DNA of 64,000 bases from an uncultured Muribaculaceae bacterium (GTDB lineage Bacteria; Bacteroidota; Bacteroidia; Bacteroidales; Muribaculaceae): assembly GCA_910578035.1 (NCBI GenBank), contig CAJTOB010000006.1, positions 9,900-73,899 of the forward strand, read 5' to 3'. Position numbers and translations under genes: made by a program. The notes under the pieces are model-generated. The model was not told where the DNA came from. It was given only the letters and a program-made list of their open reading frames with translations, and did not search any database. Positions 8,891-16,669 of the stretch are shown one piece after another. Each line of letters begins with the position of its first letter. The first letter of the stretch is position 1.

Positions 8891-9778
8891 ATGCGCAGAG
8901 CACTCTTTCACGACTACAGAAGCCGCTCAATCTACCATATAACCATAAATAAGGCTAAGGCCATGCCTCTTTTCGGGCACCTTACTGGAGGTGTGAGCAA
9001 TACTAAAATTGAAAAGAGCCGTCTTGGTTTGATTATAGAGCGTAATATACGTGCCATCGGTGCAATATGCCCCAAACTAAGGCTACTTCAGTATATAATA
9101 ATGCCCGATCATGTTCATTTTCTGCTTTTTGCCACTGAACCTCTTGAATTACCTGTCGGCAAGTATATATCGATGTTGAAGATAAGGATAGGGCAGGAAT
9201 GGCGCCTCGAAGGAGGAGAAGAAGGACCGGTTTTTATAGAAAACTTCTATGATAGGATTATTAGCCGTAAGGGCCAGCTTGATGTAGCTTTTCGCTACAT
9301 TCGCGAGAATTCGCGGCGGCTGGCGGTGAGGCGTGCGCGGCCGGAGTTTTTCAGGCGGGTGAATGGGCTGGATATTGGCGGGAGGCGATATGCGGCTTAT
9401 GGAAATATCTATTTGTTGCGCAACCCGTTCCGCGAACAGGTGGTGGTGCATCGCCGCGACAGCGAGGCCGAGCGAGCCGCAAAGCGTGAGCGTTGGCTTC
9501 ATGCCGCGGCCAACGGCGGCGTGCTTGTGTCGCCTTTTATATCGCCGGCCGAGAAGGCCATACGAAGCGAGGCCGAAGCCCTCAATGCCAAAATAATACT
9601 CATTACCAACGAAGCGATGCCCCAGCGCTATAAGCCCGCCGCCCACGACTTCGCCCTCTGCGAGGCCGGTCGACTGCTAATCATATCGCTGCCCATGGAA
9701 ATCTCCCGTACATCCTGCCTCGCCATGAACACCCTCGCCGCCACAATATCAGAAGGTGAAGCCGGTGAGGGCGTGTAG
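8891..9778 (+). CDS. HUH (Y1) transposase-like protein of the REP-associated type with a C-terminal Rossmann-like domain
   Basis: A 295-residue protein. The N-terminal 150 residues match the IS200/REP-associated tyrosine transposase fold: an opening FHDYRSRSIYHITIN strand, the HUH metal-binding motif in MPDHVHFLLF, and a helix YIRENSRRLAVRR where the catalytic tyrosine is expected. Residues about 195-290 add an alternating alpha/beta segment (NGGVLVSPFISPAEKAI, AKIILITNEAMP, AGRLLIISLP) that standard transposases lack and that resembles a nucleotide-binding Rossmann fold. No flanking terminal repeats were seen, so the gene is probably domesticated. The ATG at 8891 is preferred, though 8819 is in frame. 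Base composition of the first 400 bases is more AT-rich than its neighbours. The last 30 bases overlap mgtE on the opposite strand. Confidence 0.8.
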   Translation: MRRALFHDYRSRSIYHITINKAKAMPLFGHLTGGVSNTKIEKSRLGLIIERNIRAIGAICPKLRLLQYIIMPDHVHFLLFATEPLELPVGKYISMLKIRIGQEWRLEGGEEGPVFIENFYDRIISRKGQLDVAFRYIRENSRRLAVRRARPEFFRRVNGLDIGGRRYAAYGNIYLLRNPFREQVVVHRRDSEAERAAKRERWLHAAANGGVLVSPFISPAEKAIRSEAEALNAKIILITNEAMPQRYKPAAHDFALCEAGRLLIISLPMEISRTSCLAMNTLAATISEGEAGEGV

Positions 9779-11119
9779 GAAGAAGGTGGAGGTGTTGACG
9801 TAGATGATTAGACCTACGATGTCGTTGGAAATCTGAATGAAGGGGCCGGTGGCGAGGGCCGGATTGATGTGGAGTTTCTCGAGGGTGAGGGGTACGACGG
9901 TGCCGAGTATAGTAGCGAACATTACCACTATGAACAGCGACACGGCTACCGATATGGTTACGGCAAATTCGCCCGGCATCGTTATGAGATTGTATATGAA
10001 AACAACCGACGACATTACTGTGGCGTTCAGAAGTCCTATAAGAACTTCCTTGCCGAGCTGCGATGCGAAGTTTTTGATGTCGAGACTGCCGTTGGCGAGG
10101 CCCTGCACGACGATTGCCGAGGCCTGCACGCCGACGTTACCGCCGGTGCCTCCGATGATAGGAATGAAGAGTGCCAGCGCCGTCACTGCCTGTAGTTGCT
10201 CTTCGAAAGAGCCGAGAATGACCGACGCAAGCAGCCCCGAGGCGATGCCGACAAGGAGCCAGGGTATGCGCGCTTTGGTCTGGGCGAAGACGGAGTCGTC
10301 GGCATCGACGTCGCTCGAGATACCTGAGGCGAGCTGGTAGTCGCGTTCGCTTGCCTCGCGCACCTGGTCCATGACGTCGTCGACGGTTATGCGGCCGAGC
10401 AGTCGCCCGATGGAGTCGACCACGGGCATTGCCACGAGGTCGTATTTCTCGAAGTCGAGGGCAACCTCGTCGATAGGAGTGTCGGCCTTCACGCTCACGG
10501 GGTCGGTCTCCATTACATGCTTTATTTTCGAGACCGAGGGGTGGGTGAGCATTTTTTTCAGAGGGAAGGTGCCGCGCAGGCGGTAGTCGTTGTCGACCAC
10601 GTAGACGTAGTAAATCTCGTCCATGTCCTCGGCCTGGAGGCGCATCTGCTTGATGCATTCGGGCATGGACCAGTTTTCGTTCACCACAATCATTTCGGTG
10701 CCCATGAGGCCGCCGGCGGTGTCCTCGTCGTATTTGAGAAGGTCAATGATGTCGCCGGCCTGCTCTACGTCGTCGATGTGGCTGAGGATTTCGTCGCGCT
10801 CTTCCTGGTCGAGCTGCTGTATGAGGTCTACAGCGTCGTCGGTGTCGAGGTGGTCTATCTGTTTGGCGATTTCCTCTACGGGCATGGCGTTGAGGAGCTT
10901 GAGACGGTCGTCTTCGTCGAGCTCCATGAGTACGTCGGCCGCCTGCTCCTCGTCGAGAAGCTTGAAGAGATATTCGGCTTCCTCGAGGTCGAGGTTGCGG
11001 TATAGCTCGGCTATGTCGGCCGGGTGCAGCGATGCCAGTTCGGTTCGTGCGCGCTCTTTGTCGTCGGCCTTTATGATTTGGGCCAGGTGGTCGAGATACT
11101 CTTCGGTAAATTCTTTCAT
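9749..11119 (-). CDS. mgtE: MgtE family magnesium transporter
   Basis: A 456-residue Mg2+ channel/transporter of the inner membrane. The cytoplasmic N-domain (residues 1-130) is the acidic superhelix of MgtE (LHPADIAELYRNLD, LLDEEQAADVLMELD). Two CBS domains follow at about 135-260 (GTEMIVVNENWSM, MPVVDSIGRLLGRITVDDVM). The C-terminal 180 residues carry five membrane segments with the pore signature FIPIIGGTGGNVGVQAS. Acidic N- and CBS domains sense cytosolic Mg2+ and gate the pore in the characterised homologue. The start overlaps the end of rsmA by four bases (ATGA), so the two are translationally coupled. The 3' end overlaps the converging transposase by 30 bases. Confidence 0.96.
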   Translation of the reverse strand: MKEFTEEYLDHLAQIIKADDKERARTELASLHPADIAELYRNLDLEEAEYLFKLLDEEQAADVLMELDEDDRLKLLNAMPVEEIAKQIDHLDTDDAVDLIQQLDQEERDEILSHIDDVEQAGDIIDLLKYDEDTAGGLMGTEMIVVNENWSMPECIKQMRLQAEDMDEIYYVYVVDNDYRLRGTFPLKKMLTHPSVSKIKHVMETDPVSVKADTPIDEVALDFEKYDLVAMPVVDSIGRLLGRITVDDVMDQVREASERDYQLASGISSDVDADDSVFAQTKARIPWLLVGIASGLLASVILGSFEEQLQAVTALALFIPIIGGTGGNVGVQASAIVVQGLANGSLDIKNFASQLGKEVLIGLLNATVMSSVVFIYNLITMPGEFAVTISVAVSLFIVVMFATILGTVVPLTLEKLHINPALATGPFIQISNDIVGLIIYVNTSTFFLHALTGFTF

Positions 11120-11919
11120 ACGGCGGCGTTTTTACGCGCGGCCTCGACGGCAGCGCTGAGTTCGACGAACTGTTCTACCGACAGCTGTTCGGGCCGCATG
11201 GCTGCATATGGCATGGCCGCGGCGTCGGCGCCGGGAGGCAGCAGGCTTCGCACGGAGTTGCGGATTGTCTTGCGGCGCTGCCCGAATGTGGTCTTCACGA
11301 CGGTCTTGAAAAGCGCTTCGTCGACGCCAAGGCTCTCGCGGCCGTTGCGTGTGAGGCGCACTACGCCCGATTTCACCTTTGGCGGCGGGTTGAACACCTT
11401 CTCGCTCACGGTGAACAGGTATTCAACATCATACCATGCCTGTAGCAGCACGCTCAGAATGCCGCGCGCCTTGGTGCCGGGGCCGGCAGCGAGACGTTCG
11501 GCAACTTCGCGCTGCAACATGCCGCTGCAGCATACTATACGGCGGCGGTAGTCGAGTACGCGGAAGAATATCTGCGACGATATATTGTAGGGGTAATTGC
11601 CGATGACACAGAAGTCGTCCGACCCGGGAAAGAGCTCGTCGAGGTCCATCTGCAGGAAATCTCCCTCGACGATACGGGGCTGAGGTTCTGGCAGATGTGT
11701 CTTGAGCCAATCGACGCTCTCGGTGTCTATTTCGGCAAGGGTAATCTTGTCGGACGGGTGTTTCTGGAGCAGAAACTGTGTGAGCACGCCCATGCCCGGG
11801 CCGATTTCAAGTACGTCGAGGCCGCGGTAGGTATCGAGTGTCGAGGCGATACGGTCTGCCACGCCGAGATCGGTGAGAAAATGTTGCCCCAGGGCTTTTT
11901 TAGGCTTAACTCCGCTCAT
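11116..11919 (-). CDS. rsmA: 16S rRNA (adenine1518-N6/adenine1519-N6)-dimethyltransferase
   Basis: A 267-residue KsgA-family enzyme that dimethylates two adjacent adenosines in the loop of helix 45 of 16S rRNA, using S-adenosylmethionine. The start at 11919 gives MSGVKPKKALGQHFL, the family's usual N-terminus (K-K-x-L-G-Q-x-F-L). The SAM-binding motif I is EIGPGMGVLTQFL and the target-base motif IV is GNYPYNISS. The C-terminal helical domain ends with SVEQFVELSAAVE. It lies upstream of and overlaps mgtE by four bases. Confidence 0.97.
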   Translation of the reverse strand: MSGVKPKKALGQHFLTDLGVADRIASTLDTYRGLDVLEIGPGMGVLTQFLLQKHPSDKITLAEIDTESVDWLKTHLPEPQPRIVEGDFLQMDLDELFPGSDDFCVIGNYPYNISSQIFFRVLDYRRRIVCCSGMLQREVAERLAAGPGTKARGILSVLLQAWYDVEYLFTVSEKVFNPPPKVKSGVVRLTRNGRESLGVDEALFKTVVKTTFGQRRKTIRNSVRSLLPPGADAAAMPYAAMRPEQLSVEQFVELSAAVEAARKNAAV

Positions 11920-11976
11920 AGTCTCTGTTCTTTTATATTGCAAAGGACAAAATTAGCAAATAACATCGCTATAGGC

Positions 11977-12012
11977 AAAAAAAAGTGCGGACGCCCCGTC
12001 GGAACGCCCGCA
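11977..12012 (-). terminator. Rho-independent terminator after the mannose operon
   Basis: On the minus strand TGCGGGCG (12012-12005) pairs with CGTCCGCA (11993-11986) with one G-U pair, and is followed by eight U. It lies 26 bases after the stop of the MFS transporter. Confidence 0.75.
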
Positions 12013-12037
12013 ATATAATGGTTTTGTGAACAGCTTT

Positions 12038-13192
12038 TCAGTTTTTACGGAAGGCGAGGAAGAGTACATAGGCCGCGCATATCCAGAGCGGAATCAGGCT
12101 GGCCGTGAGGCCTCCGGCATCTGCTGCCAGACCCATCACTGGAGGCACGAGTGCGCCGCCGGCAACGCCCATTATCATCAGGGCCGACACTTCGTCGCTC
12201 TTGCCGGGTGCAGCCTCGAGGGCGAAGGTGAAGATTATGGAAAATACATTGGCCCACATTGCGCCGATTACCACAATCAGAGTGCCCATTGCCCACATGC
12301 CATTGGTGAACATGAACACCGTTGTTGCGACCAGCGCCACAACGATGGTAATCTTGAGGAAATCAGCCGGATTTGTACGTGCCAGTATCACTGCGCCGGC
12401 GAGGGCGCCGACGGTGCGGGCGAAGAAGTAGAGGCTCGTGCCGAATCCGGCTTCATGCAGGGGCAGCCCGCAGCGCTCCATCATCAGCTTGGGGATGGCC
12501 GTGTTGATGCCTACGTCGAGGCCTACAGCGCAGAGAATGCCGCAGAAGAGCAACAGTATTTTCTTGTTCTTGAGCAGGCTCCGGACCGAAGCGAGCGAGG
12601 TGCTCTGGCGGTCGTCGGCGGCTACGCTGTCGGGCTTGACGGCTAAAAGAAGCCAGAGGAGCGAGAGCAGCGAAGCAAGGGCATATACGGGGAAGATGAG
12701 CTTCCAGTCGCCCCAGGCGGCGACCACGCAGCCGGCAAGCACAGGACCGAGCATCGACGATATCGCCTTGATGAACTGTCCGAGGGTGAGCGTGCTCGCT
12801 ACCTTGTCGGGCTTCACGACGGCGGCTACCATCGGGTTGAGCGACACCTGGAGTATGGTGTTGCCTATGCCGAGGAGGGCGAAGGCTACAAGGACTACAG
12901 GAAAACTATAGTGAACTACGGGCACAAGCATGGCTGCGGCGGTGACGGCGAGAGACACGGCCACAGTGGCGCGGCGTCCGTGCCGTCCCATCCACAACCC
13001 CGTGGGTATGGAGAAGAGGGCGAACCATACGAACACCATCATCGGCAGTATGTTTGCCAATGTGTGCGAGAGGCTGAAATCGGCCTTTACATAGCTCGTG
13101 GCAACTCCCACGAGGTCTACGAAGCCCATTACAAAGAACCCGAACAGGAGGGCGGGCATGGCCCTGCGGGTGGTGCGGCTGTCAGTCTGCAT
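12038..13192 (-). CDS. Sugar MFS transporter (FucP/NagP-like)
   Basis: A 384-residue inner-membrane protein with about 12 hydrophobic segments, typical of the FucP-type sugar:H+ symporters common in Bacteroidetes glycan loci. The N-terminal half has FFVMGFVDLVGVATSYVKADF and SIPTGLWMGRHGRR (the MFS loop 2-3 motif). The central half shows LGIGNTILQVSLNPMVAAVV. Substrate cannot be read from the sequence, but the operon points to mannose. It is the last gene of the manA-ROK-GH92-MFS operon and overlaps the GH92 3' end by 11 bases. A hairpin terminator follows. Confidence 0.9.
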   Translation of the reverse strand: MQTDSRTTRRAMPALLFGFFVMGFVDLVGVATSYVKADFSLSHTLANILPMMVFVWFALFSIPTGLWMGRHGRRATVAVSLAVTAAAMLVPVVHYSFPVVLVAFALLGIGNTILQVSLNPMVAAVVKPDKVASTLTLGQFIKAISSMLGPVLAGCVVAAWGDWKLIFPVYALASLLSLLWLLLAVKPDSVAADDRQSTSLASVRSLLKNKKILLLFCGILCAVGLDVGINTAIPKLMMERCGLPLHEAGFGTSLYFFARTVGALAGAVILARTNPADFLKITIVVALVATTVFMFTNGMWAMGTLIVVIGAMWANVFSIIFTFALEAAPGKSDEVSALMIMGVAGGALVPPVMGLAADAGGLTASLIPLWICAAYVLFLAFRKN

Positions 13193-15524
13193 AGTTGTCG
13201 CGTGGTGTTGAACTCATTTTCAGATGTAGATGTCCGCCCTCGGTGATTTTGTCGAGCGGAAGGCGGAGAACCGACATTTTTTCGCCGTTGAACGAGGCTT
13301 CGGCTACGTAGACATTGCTATCGGAGTTGCCTTCGGTGGTGATGACAAATTCCTTGCCTTTGTGGTATCTTGGCGAGAGACGGAGAGTGATTTTGTCGAA
13401 TTTGGGGCTGCCGACGGCCATGTCGGGGTTCTGGCCGGCAAAGCCTTTGACGTCGAACAGACCCATTGACGAAAGCACATACCATGCGCCCAGCTGGCCC
13501 TGGTCTTCGTCCTGGCCGTAGCCGTAGCCGTGAATGCCGTCGATGCCGTAGAAGCGGTCGAGGATAGCGCGCACCCACTTCTGCGAGAGCGATGGGCGAC
13601 CCGACTCGTTGAAGAGCCACGAAATGTGGAGACAAGGCTGGTTGCCCTGGTTGTAGAGGGTCTGGAGACCGGCGAAAGCGCCTACTTCGGTGCCTCCGCT
13701 GAATATTTTATCCTGCGAGACGGTGAAAATGCTGTCGAGGCGCTCGTTGAAGCGGTCGCGGCCCACTTTGGCGATAAGGCGGTCGGCCTGGTGAGGCACA
13801 TAGAAGGTGTATTGCCAGGCGTTTCCTTCCTGGAAACCGCGCCACACCTGCATGGGGTTGAAATTGTCTATGAATTTGCCGTTTGCCATGCGCGGGTGCA
13901 TGAAGCCGGCCTGGTCGTCGTAGATTCTCTCCCAGCCTTCGGCAAGCCAGTCGAGCTGCTTGCAGTGTTCGGTCTTGCCAAGGCTGCGTGCAAGCTGCGA
14001 TGTAGCCCAGGAGCTGTAGGAATATTCAAGAGTGTGCGAGGCCGAGAAACGGAATTCCTCTTCGAATCCGCTGCCTTCGTCGGCATGAGGCACGTAGCCG
14101 TATTTCACGAACTTGTCGGTATCCGACTTTCCGGCGCCGAAGGGGCGGTTTTCGCCGCAGAGTTCGTTTTTGAGGCATGCCTTGAGGGCAAGGTCGGTGT
14201 CGAAGTCGGTGATTCCGGCATGATATGCGCCCGAAATGATGACGGGCAGGAGGTTTGTGCCCACACCCGAGACATAGCGCGAGGCGGCGAGACCGTCGCC
14301 GAGCCAGCCGCTGTCGGCAAACACCCGCAGATGTGTGCTCACATAGTCAGAGAAGTACTCAGGATAGGCGAGCGCCCATATCTGCGAGAGATTCCACTGT
14401 GCTCCCCATGCGGCGTCAGTGTTGTAGAAGTTATATCGGGGCTTGCCGTCGGCGGTCATCGGAATATAGCCGACAGAGCCGTCGTTGCGGGGATATGCTC
14501 CGTTGATGTCGTTGGCAAGGCCGCGGCCGAGGATTGCGTGGTAGAGGCCGGTGTAGAACTTTACCTTGTCGGTCTTGCTGGGGGTTTCGACTGTGATTCG
14601 GCTCAGCATTTCTTCCCATATGTCGGCGGCTTTGGCCGCAGCGGCGTCGAAGTCGAGATTTTTCGACTCGGCGAGACGATTGAGGCGGGCATTGTCGACT
14701 GAGGTGTACGACAGGCCTATTTTCACGGTCACCGGCGTGGCCTCGCCCTCGGTATCGAAGGTGAGATAGAGACCGGCGCCGGGCCCCTGTGCCACTTTTG
14801 CGCCGGGGGTGCTCTTGTCGCCGTTGAAAGTGCCGTATGCACTGGGGCGGCGGTCTACGACGGCCGAGAAATAGATGGGAACCTCGGCTCCTGCCTGGTA
14901 TTTCTTCACATATTCCGGCAGAGTCACAACGTAGCCCTCTATCGAGCCGTCGAAGCGCAGCTCGACTCTGGCGTCGGCCACAGCGCCGCTTTCGCCCTGG
15001 CGCGAACCTATGTCGAATAGAATGTGGTTGTCGTCGCCGGCGGGGAAGGTAAATCGCTCGTAGGCGGTGCGGTCGGTTGCGGTGGTCTCGGCCAGAATGC
15101 CGTAGCGTTTCAGAAGCACCGAGTAGTAGCCCGGACGAGCTGTTTCATTCTCGCGGTCGAAGAAGGAGCGGTAGCCGCGGCCTTCGGTGTTGTCGACCTC
15201 GCCGGGATAGGTTATGAGCTCGCCTTTGGTCGGCATGAGCGAAATGCCTCCGAGCTGAAATTCGTGAATGCACGGGAAGCCTTCGATGCTCGACTCGCGG
15301 TAGTCGTATCCGCTTGCTTCCCAGCCCTGTTCGTTGCCGAGGTGGCCGTTGGTCGAAGGCCCCGGCTTAGCCATGCCGAAGGGCAGGGCGCCGGGTGCTA
15401 TGTGGAACCAGCGGCAGTGGGCGGTGCCTATGCGTGGCTCTACGTATTGACTCACGTTCTCGGCCGTAGCCGAGGCTGCAAAGCCCAGAAGAGCAGCCGA
15501 AAGGAGTATGCGCGATGTTTTCAT
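13182..15524 (-). CDS. GH92 family exo-alpha-mannosidase (secreted)
   Basis: A 780-residue glycoside hydrolase of family 92, calcium-dependent exo-alpha-mannosidases that trim N-glycans and yeast mannan. A signal peptide covers residues 1-21 (ends SATAEN). The N-terminal beta-sandwich opens with YVEPRIGTAHCRWFHIAPGA, the family signature in which the substrate-binding pocket forms. The (alpha/alpha)6 catalytic domain follows from about residue 290, with SGYWAL-like and TLEYSYSSWATSQLA segments, GNAWQYTFYVPHQ and GYGYGQDEDQGQLGAWYVLSSMGLF. These are strongly conserved GH92 stretches. Linkage specificity (alpha-1,2, -1,3, -1,4 or -1,6) cannot be inferred. It is downstream of a ROK kinase and ManA and upstream of a sugar MFS transporter, which fits mannose scavenging. 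Confidence 0.95.
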   Translation of the reverse strand: MKTSRILLSAALLGFAASATAENVSQYVEPRIGTAHCRWFHIAPGALPFGMAKPGPSTNGHLGNEQGWEASGYDYRESSIEGFPCIHEFQLGGISLMPTKGELITYPGEVDNTEGRGYRSFFDRENETARPGYYSVLLKRYGILAETTATDRTAYERFTFPAGDDNHILFDIGSRQGESGAVADARVELRFDGSIEGYVVTLPEYVKKYQAGAEVPIYFSAVVDRRPSAYGTFNGDKSTPGAKVAQGPGAGLYLTFDTEGEATPVTVKIGLSYTSVDNARLNRLAESKNLDFDAAAAKAADIWEEMLSRITVETPSKTDKVKFYTGLYHAILGRGLANDINGAYPRNDGSVGYIPMTADGKPRYNFYNTDAAWGAQWNLSQIWALAYPEYFSDYVSTHLRVFADSGWLGDGLAASRYVSGVGTNLLPVIISGAYHAGITDFDTDLALKACLKNELCGENRPFGAGKSDTDKFVKYGYVPHADEGSGFEEEFRFSASHTLEYSYSSWATSQLARSLGKTEHCKQLDWLAEGWERIYDDQAGFMHPRMANGKFIDNFNPMQVWRGFQEGNAWQYTFYVPHQADRLIAKVGRDRFNERLDSIFTVSQDKIFSGGTEVGAFAGLQTLYNQGNQPCLHISWLFNESGRPSLSQKWVRAILDRFYGIDGIHGYGYGQDEDQGQLGAWYVLSSMGLFDVKGFAGQNPDMAVGSPKFDKITLRLSPRYHKGKEFVITTEGNSDSNVYVAEASFNGEKMSVLRLPLDKITEGGHLHLKMSSTPRDNYAD

Positions 15525-15541
15525 TGTATATAGGTGTGTTG

Positions 15542-16627
15542 TTAATTTCTAAGCTTGTTTATTGCAAATTGATATGCTCCCATGGAAATTGCCGCCGGAG
15601 CGCCCATGCGGCTCACGGCCACGCCTGTCTTCTTGGCCCGGCGGTAGGGCACAGAGCGCGACGAGCCCGGCACGGAAATCATTTCGGTGTCGTCGGCGGC
15701 AAAGATGGCAAACTGTTCGGGATCATCGAGATTATAGACGCGGGTCTGCATTCTGCCGAGGCGTGTGCCGTCGAGCATGGCGATGTCGGAGTTCATTTCG
15801 TCTACCAGCGCCGGAATGATGTATTTGGCCGCTCCCGCGACGCCTCCGCCGATGGCTATGATGCCGTCGATGAGTGTAGCGGCTGTAGCGAGGGTTGCGC
15901 CGGCGGCTTTGCCGAGCCGTGCGAAAGAGGCGCGGGCAGATTCGGCATCGCCGTCGGCTTCACCTTCTGCAATTCTGAAAATATCGTAGGGCGTGAGCTC
16001 GCGGTCGTCGCCCGAAAGCGTCTTGTAGACACGCTTTACGGCACGTATGCTCACCGATTCTTCGGCAATGCAGCCCTGTTCTATCGAGTCGGGCAGGCAC
16101 CAGAGGTCGCCGCCGGTGCCGTTGTCGCCAAGAAGTAGGCTGCCGTCGATGACGGCACCGCCGCCAAAGCCCGTGCCCAGGGTCACGCCGATAAGATTGC
16201 TGTAACGGCGCCCCGAACCGGCCTCTTCGAGACGGCGGTTCACTTCGGGCAGCACGCCCGCCATGGCTTCGCCGTAAGCGAAGAGCTTGCCGTCGTTATT
16301 TATGAACACAGGTATGCCGAAGGCGTCTTCAAGCATCGGGCCCAGAGGTATGCCGCCGCGGAACGACGGGAAATTGGGCAAATCGCCTATGATTCCCGCA
16401 GGATAGTCGGCCGGCCCGGGAAAGGCGAAGCTTATGGCGGCCGGAGCGGCGTCGAGACCGGCGCGCACGCGGCTGAAACCGGCTATGAGATTGCCCGTGC
16501 ATGCGTCGAGGTTGTCGGCGCATGCAGGGAGAACTATCTGTTCGGCCACACTGCGTCCGCCAGCCATGGCTGAAAAAACGAAATTCGTGCCGCCGGCATC
16601 GAGTGTGAGTATAATAGGTTCGTTCAT
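15542..16627 (-). CDS. ROK family sugar kinase, probable hexokinase/mannokinase
   Basis: A 361-residue ROK-family protein. The N-terminal phosphate-binding motif is LDAGGTNFVFS. The catalytic region includes PVFINNDGKLFAYGEA with the usual Asn-Asp pair, and GVTLGTGFGGGAVIDG is the second phosphate loop. The zinc motif, normally CxCGxxGCxE, is degenerate here (GCIAEE with one cysteine in place), so metal binding is uncertain. There is no N-terminal HTH, so it is an enzyme rather than a repressor. Its place between manA and a GH92 mannosidase suggests it makes mannose-6-phosphate. Fructose or glucose remain possible substrates. The C-terminus is longer than in minimal ROK kinases. Confidence 0.9.
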   Translation of the reverse strand: MNEPIILTLDAGGTNFVFSAMAGGRSVAEQIVLPACADNLDACTGNLIAGFSRVRAGLDAAPAAISFAFPGPADYPAGIIGDLPNFPSFRGGIPLGPMLEDAFGIPVFINNDGKLFAYGEAMAGVLPEVNRRLEEAGSGRRYSNLIGVTLGTGFGGGAVIDGSLLLGDNGTGGDLWCLPDSIEQGCIAEESVSIRAVKRVYKTLSGDDRELTPYDIFRIAEGEADGDAESARASFARLGKAAGATLATAATLIDGIIAIGGGVAGAAKYIIPALVDEMNSDIAMLDGTRLGRMQTRVYNLDDPEQFAIFAADDTEMISVPGSSRSVPYRRAKKTGVAVSRMGAPAAISMGAYQFAINKLRN

Positions 16628-16669
16628 TTTTGCTGATTTAAGGTCTGTAGAAGAGTATAAACTCGCTCC

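Noticed and set aside
13530..14702. 390-codon plus-strand frame opposite GH92
   Set aside because: Same reason: GH92 motifs fill the minus strand, and the plus frame has no promoter or domain.
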